NCBI GenBank assembly: GCA_903928445.1
Contig: CAIYRB010000200.1
Span: 37,623 to 101,622, forward strand
Reading direction: 5' to 3'
DNA length: 64,000 nucleotides
Origin: an uncultured Pseudomonadota bacterium
GTDB lineage: Bacteria; Bdellovibrionota_B; Oligoflexia; Oligoflexales; CAIYRB01
In this document: in pieces, positions 1 to 9,503 of the stretch
Numbering within the stretch: the first letter of the stretch is position 1
How the letters are laid out: each line of letters begins with the position of its first letter
The notes under the pieces: model-generated
Seen by the model: the letters and a program-made list of their open reading frames with translations, nothing else
The model's database searches: none
What the model was told of the DNA's origin: nothing
Translations under genes and position numbers: made by a program

Positions 1-765
1 TTCCGCGAGCTGCTCTTGGCGCGCTTGATAGGAACGAGCCGCTTCTTGCTCAGGATCATGCACCGGGATAAAGTCGTCGCTGGCGCTGTTTTCTTGCTCG
101 CGTACTGGGCGCTGGGGTGGCTGCGAGGGCATCTGCGGCGCCGAAAGGTGAAGGCCTTTGATCGCCTGCCCGGCCTCTTCGACTGAGGCCCATTGAGCGT
201 CGCGGCCGGTGATCATCGGGCCGACGGATTTTTCGTTGGGCATGGCTTCGGCTTTGGAACTTGGCCCTTTCGCCACTGGCGGCTGAGTCGACGGTATCGG
301 AGTTGATTTTGCTGCCACCGGACTTTCAGCAGCTTGCGCTTGCGCCCGCGCGGCCGCGGCTTGCTCTGCTGCCTGGCGTTCCAATTCGGCCTCTTCCTGT
401 TGGCGACGCTGCTGTTGTTCTAGTTCATAATCAAATTCATCGTCTTCCGCCCTCATGACACGGTCCTTGCGCAGCAGGCGGTCACGTTCCCAGTCCTTGG
501 TGAAGTCGGTCAACTGAATGATCGGCCGCATGTGGTCCGGAGGAGTGAGGTCCTGATGGAACTTCTCTGGATCGCGCACGCTTTCGGCTAGTTCCTGCTC
601 TTCGTGGTACTGCGAATGGATGATGGTGCGCTTATAGTTGTCGTGCGAAATGACTTTGGCATTGGATATTTCATGAAATGAGAAATGCTTGAGCGAGACC
701 TTTTCGAGGACCTTTGAGCCCTTTTTGATGAATCGACCTTGGCGCCTTGGACCTTCGTATTGCAT
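1..765 (-). CDS. fliH: FliH-like flagellar protein, C-terminus outside window
   Basis: An open minus-strand frame runs from an ATG at 763-765 to the window edge without a stop (at least 255 codons). It begins 14 bases after fliF ends, so it is the next gene of the flagellar operon. The N-terminal 60 residues are basic (start MQYEGPRRQGRFIKKGSKVL) and include a K-V-L...F-S-F-H-E-I stretch of the kind seen at FliH N-termini. Residues about 105-150 are a Gln/Glu/Ala-rich helix (ELEQQQRRQQEEAELERQAA), followed by a Pro/Ser-rich linker. FliH regulates the export ATPase FliI. The diagnostic C-terminal domain is not visible, so the name rests mostly on position and composition. fliG, usually found between fliF and fliH, is not here. 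Confidence 0.5.
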   Translation of the reverse strand, partial: MQYEGPRRQGRFIKKGSKVLEKVSLKHFSFHEISNAKVISHDNYKRTIIHSQYHEEQELAESVRDPEKFHQDLTPPDHMRPIIQLTDFTKDWERDRLLRKDRVMRAEDDEFDYELEQQQRRQQEEAELERQAAEQAAAARAQAQAAESPVAAKSTPIPSTQPPVAKGPSSKAEAMPNEKSVGPMITGRDAQWASVEEAGQAIKGLHLSAPQMPSQPPQRPVREQENSASDDFIPVHDPEQEAARSYQARQEQLAE

Positions 766-779
766 CGTGAGGGGGATCC

Positions 780-2402
780 TTAAATGGCGACTTGGTGAGG
801 ATTAAGGAGGAGGCGAATCGCTTCCGTCGTACGCTTTGGTTCGTTCTTTGCTAAGTACTGCACTTGCTCTTGCGGACTCAGCTTTTCAAAGGGGACGTCT
901 TCCTTGATCTGGACGTTCTGCAGCGTGCCTAGCTCAAGGTCCGGACGGAAGTCTTCGATCAACTGCTGTTCGTGCTTACGGGTGGGGTCATAAGCCAGCC
1001 AGCGGAAGTATGGGCGGACGATGAAGGTGAAAAAGAGCACCAAGGCAAGAGCGATGGCGGCCGAGATCGCGATAGTCGAGATATATTCGCGGGTCTCCTT
1101 TTTATCCTCGCGGATGCTTTCCATCTGGACTGGATCAAGCTGGAACATCATGTTGCGGACCGTGACGATGTCACTGCGCTTGTCATCGAATCCGATCGCG
1201 GAGCGGACCAACTCTTCAATCTGTTTGATCTCGGGCTCGCTGCGTGGATCAAAGGAGGGCCTGGTGCCATCCGATGGATAATCTTGTTTGCCGTCGACTA
1301 GGACCGCCGCGGAGAGTCTTTGGATGCGACCGACTGGCATCGTCTTCTGGCTGACCTTCTTGGCAATCTCGAAGTTGACGATCTCCGAGTCCTTTTTATT
1401 TTGCGTACTCGACTGCGCCGCGCTGGTCTGTTCCTGCTCTCCTGGTACGTTGGACTTACTACCTGGAATGCCAGTCGGATTCAGTCCAGACCCGCTGAGT
1501 GAGAAGCCTTGGGTCTCACGCGATACCGCGACGACCCGGTCCGGATCGACGTCGGAGATGGTCTGTGACTCCTGGGTAAAGTCGACGATGGCATCGACCT
1601 TGACCTCGACGCGGTCGCCGCCGACGACACGCCCGACAATGCCGCGGATGTTCTCTTCGTATTGTTTTTCGATTTGCCTTTTGTACGTCATCATTTCTTT
1701 GGTCATTTTGCTCGAGGGATCTTCGCTCTCGATCTCGGTGAGCATTTTGCCTTCGCCGTCGATCAACGAGACATTGTTCGGCTTTAGACCCTCGACCGAG
1801 CGTGAGACCAGGGTGACAATGCCGCGTATCGCCTTTTTATCGAGATCCGCACCACGCCTGGTTTTGATGTAGACGGCTGCGGTTGCTTCCATTTTGTCTT
1901 CGAGAAACAGGCTTTGCTTCGGTGAAACGATGTGGACTTTGGCATTGGTGATGCCATCGATCATCATAATCGTCCGAGATAGCTCGCCTTGAATGGCCCG
2001 CTGTTTGTTGATGCGTTGTTCAAAGTCGGTACGGGTGAACTCCTGCGAGTCGAATTTTTCCCAGCCGACGATCCCGTGCGCGGGTAGACCTTCCTGAGCG
2101 AGCTTGATGCGCAGGGACATCACGTCCTTGCTTGGGACCTTGATACCCTTGGAGTCAGCGATATAGTCGACGACATTGCTGCGTTTAAAAAACGTCGTGA
2201 TCGACTGGACGTCTTCGGCCGGGAGGTCGACGAAGACATATTCATAGGGATCGGCTTCCTTAAGTAAAAGCAGCGATGCCACGCCACCGAGGACGGCGAG
2301 TAGCAGCGCGACCGCTAGGCCCTTTTTTAGGGTGCTGGCTTTGACCCATTGTTCGCTGAGGTTGGCGAAGAATTTATTGAAGATCGCACGTAGATTTTCC
2401 AC
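780..2402 (-). CDS. fliF: Flagellar MS-ring protein FliF
   Basis: Encodes the basal-body MS ring in the inner membrane, the platform for the export gate and the FliG rotor. The 540-residue length fits the family. A membrane segment lies at about residues 28-47 (GLAVALLLAVLGGVASLLLL) and a second at about 440-465 (ISTIAISAAIALALVLFFTF). Between them are the ring-building domains, with typical stretches such as IVGWEKFDSQEFTRTDFEQR and KVHIVSPKQSLFLED. The cytoplasmic tail ends with LSPQEQVQYLAKNEPKRTTE, which has the form of the FliG-binding tail of FliF. It follows fliE by 24 bases on the same strand and precedes the FliH-like gene by 14 bases. Confidence 0.95.
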   Translation of the reverse strand: MENLRAIFNKFFANLSEQWVKASTLKKGLAVALLLAVLGGVASLLLLKEADPYEYVFVDLPAEDVQSITTFFKRSNVVDYIADSKGIKVPSKDVMSLRIKLAQEGLPAHGIVGWEKFDSQEFTRTDFEQRINKQRAIQGELSRTIMMIDGITNAKVHIVSPKQSLFLEDKMEATAAVYIKTRRGADLDKKAIRGIVTLVSRSVEGLKPNNVSLIDGEGKMLTEIESEDPSSKMTKEMMTYKRQIEKQYEENIRGIVGRVVGGDRVEVKVDAIVDFTQESQTISDVDPDRVVAVSRETQGFSLSGSGLNPTGIPGSKSNVPGEQEQTSAAQSSTQNKKDSEIVNFEIAKKVSQKTMPVGRIQRLSAAVLVDGKQDYPSDGTRPSFDPRSEPEIKQIEELVRSAIGFDDKRSDIVTVRNMMFQLDPVQMESIREDKKETREYISTIAISAAIALALVLFFTFIVRPYFRWLAYDPTRKHEQQLIEDFRPDLELGTLQNVQIKEDVPFEKLSPQEQVQYLAKNEPKRTTEAIRLLLNPHQVAI

Positions 2403-2426
2403 CGAAAGCTCTCAACCAGCTAGGGT

Positions 2427-2762
2427 TTAGACAGGCATCTTCATCACTTCGGAATAGGCTTCAAGAGCTTTATTTCGCAGTTGGACCATGAGGTTAAAGG
2501 AGAGCTCGGCTTGGGTTGCGGCGAGCATGGTTTCGTGAATGTTGCCGCTTTTCCCTGTGGTCAGTTCCATCGCCATCTTGTCAGCGACCTGACTCTTACT
2601 ATTGACCTCTTTGATGCCCTGCTTGAGATGGTCGGCAAAGGACATGCCGGGCTCTTTGCTAGCGCCGCCGTCTTTAGCAAAGTTTGTCGCTTCGCGCTGG
2701 ATGTCGCGTAGGGTATTAAGCACCTGCTCCGACATCTTACTTGCACCATTAAGTGGACTCAT
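2427..2762 (-). CDS. fliE: Flagellar hook-basal body protein FliE
   Basis: FliE joins the MS ring to the proximal rod. The 111-residue protein has the FliE core: SFADHLKQGIKEVN in the middle and a C-terminal segment with ETMLAATQAELSFNLMVQLR followed by NKALEAYSEVMKMPV, which matches the family's conserved AxxxFxxMxxxRNKxxxAYxEIMxMxV pattern. The start overlaps the flgC stop by four bases (ATGA), so translation is probably coupled. It lies between flgC and fliF, the usual order. Confidence 0.95.
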   Translation of the reverse strand: MSPLNGASKMSEQVLNTLRDIQREATNFAKDGGASKEPGMSFADHLKQGIKEVNSKSQVADKMAMELTTGKSGNIHETMLAATQAELSFNLMVQLRNKALEAYSEVMKMPV

Positions 2763-3202
2763 CGGCCGATCTCCAAGGCTTTCATAGCCATTTGTTTGGC
2801 GTCATTCAGCGCGGTCGCGTTGGCTTCAAAGGATCGGGTCGCGGCGATCATATTGACCATCTCGCTCATCACCTGGACGTTTGGCATGTCCACATAGCCG
2901 CTGGCGTCAGCGTCCGGGTTGCTCGGGTCAAAGACGTGGCGGGGCGCCTTGGTGTCCTTGTGGATGCCAGCGACTTCGACTTTGCGCAGTTCGGTGCCAT
3001 GGCCGCTGGTATCGTTCAGGTAGTCTTCAAATTGAGCGCCGGTCGGCACTGCGGACAGCACAACATCGCGCCGACGGTAGGGGCCGCCGTCGTCACCCCG
3101 TGTTGATTGGGCGTTGGCGAGGTTGGCGCTGAGCACGTTCATCCGCACGCGCTGCGCTGCCAGGCCGGATGAGCTGATGTCCATGGCTTTAAAGAAACTC
3201 AT
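2759..3202 (-). CDS. flgC: Flagellar proximal rod protein FlgC
   Basis: FlgC forms part of the proximal rod in the periplasm. The N-terminus SSSGLAAQRVRMNVLSANLA and the C-terminal block DASGYVDMPNVQVMSEMVNM followed by IAATRSFEANATALN are hallmarks of the family. Length (147 residues) is normal. Start codon and flgB stop share one base (TGATG) and the stop overlaps fliE, indicating tight coupling along the operon. Confidence 0.96.
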   Translation of the reverse strand: MSFFKAMDISSSGLAAQRVRMNVLSANLANAQSTRGDDGGPYRRRDVVLSAVPTGAQFEDYLNDTSGHGTELRKVEVAGIHKDTKAPRHVFDPSNPDADASGYVDMPNVQVMSEMVNMIAATRSFEANATALNDAKQMAMKALEIGR

Positions 3203-3627
3203 CAGTGACCTCCGTTGATCGCATATTTAATCATGCCGACTTTGCGATTGATCATCTCGACGGCCGAGCGGTAGAGCATCTGGTTTTGCGCCATCTGGAC
3301 CATCTCGGTGTCGACATCGACGGTATTGCCGTCTTCGCCGACGCTTTCGGTGGGCCGGACAAAGACGTCGGCGCGCATCTTGCCGTTGGCTTGGGTGAAG
3401 GCGTTTTGGAAGTGCTTGTCATTCGATGTTTTGATGGGCACCTTGGCATCAAGGCCGGCCATGCTAGCGAGCTGGTCCTCAAAATCGTATCCGAGTGCGC
3501 GAAAGCCTGGAGTTTCGGCATTGGCGATGTTGCCGGAGATCACCTCGCTGCGCTTTAAGCGTTGGTCGAGCGAGGCCATCTGCAGGCGGTCAGCAAAGTT
3601 GAAGACGCCGCCCAAAATGCGACTCAT
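3202..3627 (-). CDS. flgB: Flagellar proximal rod protein FlgB
   Basis: FlgB is a proximal rod subunit that is exported through the flagellar type III system. The rod-type N-terminus [20 protein letters not shown] with the conserved NxANxxTPG motif is clear, and the C-terminus has [20 protein letters not shown]. At 141 residues it is the usual size. Its ATG overlaps the stop of the upstream sigma-54 activator by four bases, so regulator and rod genes are in one transcript. Confidence 0.96.
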   Translation of the reverse strand: MSRILGGVFNFADRLQMASLDQRLKRSEVISGNIANAETPGFRALGYDFEDQLASMAGLDAKVPIKTSNDKHFQNAFTQANGKMRADVFVRPTESVGEDGNTVDVDTEMVQMAQNQMLYRSAVEMINRKVGMIKYAINGGH

Positions 3628-4733
3628 GAAGCCCTCCCAGTGACGGGAGCGGTCACCTCGATGCCCTCAGAGGTGAATTCGTTGATCTTGTTGCGCAACG
3701 TCCGCAGGCTGATGCCTAGGGTCTTGGCGGCGTGGGTACGGTTGCCTTGGTGGTGCCTGAGGGTTTCCAGGATGAACTTGGTCTCTAGGTCACGTAGTGG
3801 CCGGCCAATAGGCAGGTGGGTGACCCAGTCGACGCCTGGAGTCCGGTGATCGACCTCAATTGGTAGATGAGCAGCCGTGACCTGGGCACCTGCGGTCAGT
3901 AGTACTGCTCTTTGAATGACATTTTGTAGCTCGCGGACGTTGCCAGGCCAGCTGTGGCTGCGTAGTTTAGCCCGCGCATCGTTGGTCAGCTCCATCGGCG
4001 TCTTGGCGAATTGCTGGCAGTATTGCCGCAGAAAGTGCGTGGCGAGAATCTCAATGTCCTTGGGACGTTCGCGTAGCGCTGGAACTTCGAGCTGGATCAC
4101 GTGTAGTCGGTAGTAGAGGTCTTGGCGAAACTGTCCCTTGCTCACTGCCGCGGTGATATCGCGGTTGGTCGTGGCGATGATGCGGGTATTGATGGCGACT
4201 GGGCCAGAGCCACCAATGCGTTCAATCTCCTTTTCTTGCAAGGCACGTAGCAGTTTGGCTTGCAACGCTGTGTCCATCTCGGTGACTTCATCGAGGAGCA
4301 AGGTGCCATTTGTGGCCTGCTCAAACTTGCCGACATGGCGCTGATGGGCGCCGGTGAATGAGCCCTTTTCATGGCCAAAAAGCTCGCTTTCGAGCAGGTT
4401 TGCCGGCAACGCCGCGCAGTTGACGGCGACGAATGGTTGGTCACGACGTACCGAGTGAGCGTGGATGGCTCTGGCGATGACCTCTTTACCGGTGCCTGAT
4501 TCACCGCTGATCAGGACTGGCACGGCGGCCTCTTTGATTTGTTCGACGATGTCCTTGATTCTGACCATCTTGTCGTCGGCCGCTAGGAACAGGGCTTCAG
4601 CCAGACTGCGTTCCTGAGCGTATTGGAGGTATTCAGCCGGTGATGGCGTCTGGCTGCCGGTGCTGCCAGACGTGGCAGCGGTCGAGGTCGTAGGCACCAT
4701 GTTGGTGGCAGCGCTAGTCATCTGTGCAGTCAT
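3624..4733 (-). CDS. Sigma-54-dependent transcriptional activator (flagellar, FlrC/FlbD-like)
   Basis: An AAA+ enhancer-binding protein that should open sigma-54 promoters. Walker A is GESGTGKE (residues 77-84), the sigma-54 contact loop is GSFTGA (124-129, a common variant of GAFTGA), Walker B is TLLLDEV (144-150), and the C-terminus has a Fis-type helix-turn-helix ([20 protein letters not shown]). There is no N-terminal receiver domain; instead about 30 Thr/Ser/Ala-rich residues precede the AAA+ core, so control is probably by protein partners rather than direct phosphorylation. It sits directly upstream of flgB with a four-base overlap, and a sigma-54 promoter lies upstream of the same operon, suggesting a positive loop. 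Whether it equals FlrC or FlbD cannot be decided by eye. Confidence 0.9.
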   Translation of the reverse strand: MTAQMTSAATNMVPTTSTAATSGSTGSQTPSPAEYLQYAQERSLAEALFLAADDKMVRIKDIVEQIKEAAVPVLISGESGTGKEVIARAIHAHSVRRDQPFVAVNCAALPANLLESELFGHEKGSFTGAHQRHVGKFEQATNGTLLLDEVTEMDTALQAKLLRALQEKEIERIGGSGPVAINTRIIATTNRDITAAVSKGQFRQDLYYRLHVIQLEVPALRERPKDIEILATHFLRQYCQQFAKTPMELTNDARAKLRSHSWPGNVRELQNVIQRAVLLTAGAQVTAAHLPIEVDHRTPGVDWVTHLPIGRPLRDLETKFILETLRHHQGNRTHAAKTLGISLRTLRNKINEFTSEGIEVTAPVTGRAS

Positions 4734-4767
4734 GAAAGTAGCTCCCCTAGGAATGGTCTGAAGTTCG

Positions 4768-7146
4768 TTACTGAAGTTGACTTAAGCGTTCCTTGGCCAG
4801 GTTCGCGTAGAAAAGGTTGTTGCCATCGGCCTCGGCCTTTTTAAACGCCTCGACGGCTTCGGCGCGGCGTCCCGCGCGATAGAGCAGCAGACCGCCTTTA
4901 TAGAGTGCTTCGGCGCGACCCTCGAAGTTCTCAGCCTCGGCTCCGACGAGATTGAAAAGGCGCCCAGCATCGAGGTATTGGTTGGCTTTGCGGTAGTCCT
5001 CAGCGAGGTTGATCAAATCAGAAGCCCAGGTTTGCTTGGCCGCCTTGTCATCGCCCAAATCCTTAGGGGTCATGAACTTGAGCAAGCTGAGTGCCTGCCG
5101 CCGTTCAGTCGTCATGCCAAGAAGGGCGAAGCGTTTGGCGAGGTCGCTCAGCAGGATGACCGCGCTACCCGACGGGCTAAAATTGCGTGACCAATCCGCG
5201 TCGTCGCCGCCGTTTTTAGTCGACGCTTTGGTGTTAAGTGCTTTGGTCCAGTTGGCGAGGACGATGGTCAGTCCGGTGCGTAGTTTTGCCGGACTGTTGA
5301 TGGTGCTTTCAAACGGCTCTTTGTAGGCGATTCCAAGTTTTTGCCGTTCGTCTTCTTTTAACTGCTTCCAGGTCTCGCCTGCCTCTTTATCGGCGACGCG
5401 GCTGCGTTCAGCTAGAGCCGAGACCTTGGCGGTGTCGCCCTTGTTTTGGCGTAGGTCCTCGGCCTCTTCGCCGGCGGTCACAGCGAGCCAGAATTGGGCC
5501 TTGAAGCGGCCTGGGGCTTCAGTCTCAGGGGTGATGGTTGCATGGTAAAAGTCTATGGCCTTGGCGCGTTGGCCTAGCTTACGGTAGGCCTCGGCGATGG
5601 CCCAGGCGGTCTTCGCGTCCTTTTTGATACTGCGCAGCGAGGTGGGTAGAGCCTCATAGTCAGCCGTGGCTTCAAGCAGCTTACCGGCGCTGACCTTGGC
5701 TTGGAGGCTGTCGGTCAGGCGCTTTAGAAGTAGGTCTTTGAGCTGGCTTCGGTAGGGCTCGGCAGCGGCACCGGTAAAGCGCTTGAAATAGGCTTCGGCG
5801 AAGGTTCCAGTCGAACGCTGCCAGGGTTGGTTGGGACCGAGCATATTGTTGAGCAGTAAGCTAGCCGTGAGAAATGCTGTGCGCGAACTCTCCACTTGGG
5901 GGTAGGCTTGCATCAGCGCTGTGTGAATATTTGGTGCCAGCAGCGGTAGATCCTTTGGATTGACGCTTTTGGCCAAAGCCTCCGGGTTCCACCAAGCTTG
6001 CCTTAGTGCAATTTGTGCGGCCAACTCGCCGCCGCTACGGGCCGGAATTGGCGCCAATTTTGGCAGCAGGCCGGCAACGCTACGGTAATTGCCCTCATTT
6101 AGTTTGCGTAGGGCGGCGATGTCCAGAAGGCGCAGCTGGGCATAGTGGGCGAGCGGGCTTTCCGGATGCTTTTGGATGAGGGCTTCAAAGTAGCCTTGAG
6201 CCAGGGTCAAATTGCCTTGCCCGAGGTGGATCTCTGAGAGTTTCCAAAGATGCAATGCGTCACGATCGAACAGGGAGGCGTCTTTGTGTAAGACCTGCTC
6301 ATAGGCGAGTAAGGCCTTCGCTTCATGGCCAAAATTGTAGAGCTTGCCGGCATAGTCGGCCATTTGCTGCACCGACTCTAAATTTAGGGCCTTTGGTGTC
6401 CGCACAAGCGATGCCCGTTCGCGGTCGTTTTTCTCTTCGTAGCCGGCTGTCTGCAGGCGATAAATATACGGAGGAAAGTCTTGCCAGCTTTTGCCGAGTC
6501 CAGCGGCTGCAGAGCGCATGCCGGCTTGGAGATCGTCAGGGGTGGTGAAGACTTCGGGCGTCGTTTCGAGTAGGTGGTGTTTTTTGCCCGGTGCGGATGG
6601 TGGCATTGCCTCTGCTGTTTGGTTCTGGCTCGGTGCTTCATCCTTAGCGTCGGTAAGAAACTTCAAACCCGTTCCAGCCGCCCTGCTCATGTTGCCTGAA
6701 GCAGCGCCGCTGTGGTCATCTTCGACGGCGACTTGGCCGCTGACTAAAGGCATGCCTGTGGTGGGATCATGGTCCTCTTCGTAGTCGGCGTCGAACAAGT
6801 CGATGGCCACGCGGAAGGGCTCGGTAAACTGGTCGACGTGAGCGCGCACATCGCGGTCGCGCAAGATCATCTTGACCTCGCTGCCGACTGGTCCGAGGTC
6901 TTTGATCAAAATTCGTTTGATCAGTCGCTCATCGTAATGCTCAAAGGCGAGCAGCTCACTGGGCGAGGTCTTCTCGAAGGCTAAAATCAGTGCGTGTTCG
7001 CCCTTTTCGTAACGTGACTGGACGACGCGTTGCTCGGGAAAGGGGACGACCAACTGCGTATAGATACCGCCCGCGGCAGCTGGAGTGGCCTGCATGGCCA
7101 GCAGCTGGACGGTGATGAAGCGAAGGGACCTTAGTTTGAAGTGCAT
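4768..7146 (-). CDS. Exported TPR-repeat protein, first gene of the flagellar operon
   Basis: A 792-residue protein with a cleavable-looking signal peptide ([20 protein letters not shown] then TPAAAGG) and multiple tetratricopeptide-like helical pairs, clearest at about residues 270-350 ([38 protein letters not shown]) and near the C-terminus ([40 protein letters not shown]). The ATG at 7146 is chosen because the longer frame reaches into a sigma-54 promoter at 7262-7277 and because the signal peptide begins here. A predicted N-terminal beta-rich region precedes the repeats. Large periplasmic TPR proteins at the head of flagellar operons occur in Bdellovibrio-type genomes; a motor scaffold role is inference only. 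The gap to the activator gene is 34 bases. Confidence 0.8.
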   Translation of the reverse strand: MHFKLRSLRFITVQLLAMQATPAAAGGIYTQLVVPFPEQRVVQSRYEKGEHALILAFEKTSPSELLAFEHYDERLIKRILIKDLGPVGSEVKMILRDRDVRAHVDQFTEPFRVAIDLFDADYEEDHDPTTGMPLVSGQVAVEDDHSGAASGNMSRAAGTGLKFLTDAKDEAPSQNQTAEAMPPSAPGKKHHLLETTPEVFTTPDDLQAGMRSAAAGLGKSWQDFPPYIYRLQTAGYEEKNDRERASLVRTPKALNLESVQQMADYAGKLYNFGHEAKALLAYEQVLHKDASLFDRDALHLWKLSEIHLGQGNLTLAQGYFEALIQKHPESPLAHYAQLRLLDIAALRKLNEGNYRSVAGLLPKLAPIPARSGGELAAQIALRQAWWNPEALAKSVNPKDLPLLAPNIHTALMQAYPQVESSRTAFLTASLLLNNMLGPNQPWQRSTGTFAEAYFKRFTGAAAEPYRSQLKDLLLKRLTDSLQAKVSAGKLLEATADYEALPTSLRSIKKDAKTAWAIAEAYRKLGQRAKAIDFYHATITPETEAPGRFKAQFWLAVTAGEEAEDLRQNKGDTAKVSALAERSRVADKEAGETWKQLKEDERQKLGIAYKEPFESTINSPAKLRTGLTIVLANWTKALNTKASTKNGGDDADWSRNFSPSGSAVILLSDLAKRFALLGMTTERRQALSLLKFMTPKDLGDDKAAKQTWASDLINLAEDYRKANQYLDAGRLFNLVGAEAENFEGRAEALYKGGLLLYRAGRRAEAVEAFKKAEADGNNLFYANLAKERLSQLQ

Positions 7147-7261
7147 GCGGGTCTTACTTGCGAAAAAGGGATGATATGAACCAGGTGACGGATGGACCGC
7201 GGTGGGTGCGAGTGGGAGCGCACCGAGAGGCAAGCCAAACGGGGGAGGGCAAACTATATCC

Positions 7262-7277
7262 AGCAAGTTATGTGCCA
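7262..7277 (-). promoter_or_regulatory. Sigma-54 (RpoN) promoter of the flagellar operon
   Basis: On the minus strand the sequence is TGGCACATAACTTGCT. It has the invariant GG and GC dinucleotides exactly 10 bases apart and matches TGGCAC-N5-TTGCW throughout. Transcription would start near 7250 and read into the TPR gene (ATG at 7146) and then the sigma-54 activator and flgB-flgC-fliE-fliF. Confidence 0.85.
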
Positions 7278-7481
7278 GCTTTGCCCAGCCTGAAACGGCG
7301 GGGGGTTAGGTCTTGCCTCGCCAGTAGCTGCCAAAAAGCCGCCACCGTCAGCGCGCCGTGGCGTCAAGGTGGTGACGTAACAGCTCGTGTGTTGTCAGTT
7401 TTTTGGCAGGTATGATAACACCAAAGACGACCCGGGGCGCTCGCTGGCCCGCCGCTATATCTGCTGCTGAGAGGCTTTTTC

Positions 7482-9014
7482 ATGACTGAGGCGCGCATTC
7501 CCCCTAAGGCTCACGCTCATATCCCATGGCTGCAGGGCCCTAGACCGCTGCGGATTGCGGTCATCGGCGACGTCATCCTGGACGAATACCTGGAGGGTCA
7601 GGTCAACCGTATCTCGCCCGAGGCCCCGGTGCCCGTACACCTGGTGACCAAGACCGTGCACGGCGCTGGTGGTGCAGCCAACGCCGCGCGCAACATCAAG
7701 CTGGCCGGTGGCGACGTGATGCTTCTGAGCATCACTGGCAACGATGAAGCGGGACGTCAGCTCAAGGTGCTGCTGCAAAAGGACATGATCGACACCTCTT
7801 ACCTGCAAGCGGTGCAGGATCGGCCGACGATCCGCAAAACCAGAGTTACGTCTAGCAGCCATCAAATGATGCGGATCGACTGGGAGCGGATCCATCCGAT
7901 CGATGTTCAAGTCCAAGAGCGGATCCTCAACGGTCTGAACTCGATTGAATTCGATGCCTTGTTGATCAGCGATTATGGCAAGGGCGTGCTGCCGACCTCG
8001 CTACTCAGCCGCCTATTACTCTTGGCTAAGGATCGTGGCGTGCCTGCCGTGGTCGATCCGAAGGGGCGGGATTTTAGTAAATACCTTCACGCGACGTTGA
8101 TCACACCGAATCGCAAGGAGGCCTGCGATGCGCTTGGCATCGATCCGACCGACGAATGCAGCGGAGAAGAATTAGGACGACGCTTACAGAAGACCTTTGG
8201 CTTGCAAAGCGTCTTGGTGACCATGGGGGCCAAAGGCATGGTGCTCGTGCCCACGGCCGTGGCTGATCAGACCGTCCAAGCTTTGGAGCTGCCCGCCGTG
8301 GCGCGGGAAGTTTACGATGTTTCAGGCGCTGGCGACACGGTTGTGGCGCTTATGACCCTGGGTTTAGCGGCCAAGGCTCCGATGGCGGAGTCGATGCATA
8401 TCGCGAACACCGCAGCAGCTCTAGTCGTCGAGAAGTGGGGTACGCAGCCGATCCGTCTTGCCGAACTCGAAGAAGCATTGCTCGGCCAGCCTAAACATGA
8501 CGGCCGCAAGCTATTCTCCACCCATGCGAAGATCATCTCTCGCGAGTCGCTCCGCTTAGTCATCGGCGAACCCGCGGCCAGGAGTAAGCGGGTGGTGTTT
8601 TCCAACGGCTGCTTTGATCTGCTGCACGCCGGTCACGTGTCCTATCTTGAGCAAGCGAGGTCCCTTGGCGATCTGTTGATCCTCGGTGTCAATACCGACG
8701 CCTCGGTGCGTCGGCTCAAAGGGGCTCAGCGGCCCTATGTGACCGAGGACGACCGGCTGCGCCTACTGGCCGCTTTATCCTGTGTCGATCATGTTGTGGC
8801 TTTTGCCGAGGATACGCCTGAAGAGCTCATTGCATTTTTGCAGCCGGATGTTCTGGTCAAAGGGGCGGATTATGACCAAAACGCGCCAGCCGGCAGCCCT
8901 CAGGCCATCGTCGGTGCTGACCTCGTGCGTCAGTACGGTGGCAGGGTGGAAACGATTATTTTGACACCAGGGCTTTCGTCGAGTGTGTTGATTGCTCGGA
9001 TTAAGTCTCAATAA
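7482..9014 (+). CDS. hldE: Bifunctional heptose-7-phosphate kinase / heptose-1-phosphate adenylyltransferase
   Basis: Makes ADP-heptose for the LPS inner core: the N-terminal PfkB-type kinase phosphorylates D-glycero-beta-D-manno-heptose 7-phosphate at O-1 and the C-terminal nucleotidyltransferase adds AMP. Kinase marks are VIGDVILDEYLEGQVNRISP near residue 27 and the anion-hole motif DVSGAGDTVVAL near 282. The transferase domain starts at about residue 365 with VVFSNGCFDLLHAGHVSYLE (HxGH motif) and ends with TPGLSSSVLIARI, the HldE equivalent of the ISTS-type loop. Both domains are full length at 510 residues. It is divergent from the flagellar operon across about 335 bases. Confidence 0.96.
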   Translation: MTEARIPPKAHAHIPWLQGPRPLRIAVIGDVILDEYLEGQVNRISPEAPVPVHLVTKTVHGAGGAANAARNIKLAGGDVMLLSITGNDEAGRQLKVLLQKDMIDTSYLQAVQDRPTIRKTRVTSSSHQMMRIDWERIHPIDVQVQERILNGLNSIEFDALLISDYGKGVLPTSLLSRLLLLAKDRGVPAVVDPKGRDFSKYLHATLITPNRKEACDALGIDPTDECSGEELGRRLQKTFGLQSVLVTMGAKGMVLVPTAVADQTVQALELPAVAREVYDVSGAGDTVVALMTLGLAAKAPMAESMHIANTAAALVVEKWGTQPIRLAELEEALLGQPKHDGRKLFSTHAKIISRESLRLVIGEPAARSKRVVFSNGCFDLLHAGHVSYLEQARSLGDLLILGVNTDASVRRLKGAQRPYVTEDDRLRLLAALSCVDHVVAFAEDTPEELIAFLQPDVLVKGADYDQNAPAGSPQAIVGADLVRQYGGRVETIILTPGLSSSVLIARIKSQ

Positions 9015-9110
9015 CTCACTGATTTTATTAATTAAAAAAAAGTTGTCAAAGGGTTTCTAAAGGTTTGCTCGAATATGGCGACAAGTAGGTTGTCAGTATG
9101 GAGCAAAGGG

Positions 9111-9482
9111 ATGATTTCAGGTAAACGACAAGAATTCCGCGCCGACGACCGGGATAATCGCTTCGCAAGGGAGTTTTCCCTGAAGCTTTTGTCGCACGAC
9201 TCGGCTGGTAAGATCGTTCCTATACGGCCGATCGATGTCTCGTCTCGGGGCTTGGGCTTTATGGTTAAAGAGCATTTGCGGATGGGCTCAATCTTCACGC
9301 TTTTGATCGGTTCTAAACGCTTTCGTATTGAAGTCGCTTACTGCAATCCGCATTTAGGAATCGATGGACTCTTTCGTTGTGGTTTGTTTCTTCGTGAAGC
9401 CGATGGTAACCTACAGCAGGCTTGTGAACATTTGGGGCTTTTAGCCAGCAGCAACCACACCGTCGTTGCAGCGGTCTCATAG
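9111..9482 (+). CDS. PilZ-domain protein (putative c-di-GMP receptor)
   Basis: A small soluble protein of 123 residues. It has the two PilZ signatures: an Arg-rich N-terminal switch (RADDRDNRFAR) and the D-x-S-x-x-G motif in IRPIDVSSRGLGFMV, followed by beta-strands typical of the fold. The ATG at 9111 is preferred over an in-frame ATG at 9075 because GGAG at 9100-9103 stands seven bases upstream. In flagellated bacteria such proteins often link c-di-GMP to motility or surface polymers; the specific target here is unknown. Confidence 0.75.
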   Translation: MISGKRQEFRADDRDNRFAREFSLKLLSHDSAGKIVPIRPIDVSSRGLGFMVKEHLRMGSIFTLLIGSKRFRIEVAYCNPHLGIDGLFRCGLFLREADGNLQQACEHLGLLASSNHTVVAAVS

Positions 9483-9503
9483 CAGTAGCTGAGGTAATTA
9501 GAC

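Noticed and set aside
972..1872. Long plus-strand frames opposite fliF
   Set aside because: Antisense shadows of a clearly identified flagellar gene.
7392..7416. TTGTCA and TATGAT as a promoter for hldE
   Set aside because: The spacer is only 13 bases, too short for a sigma-70 promoter.
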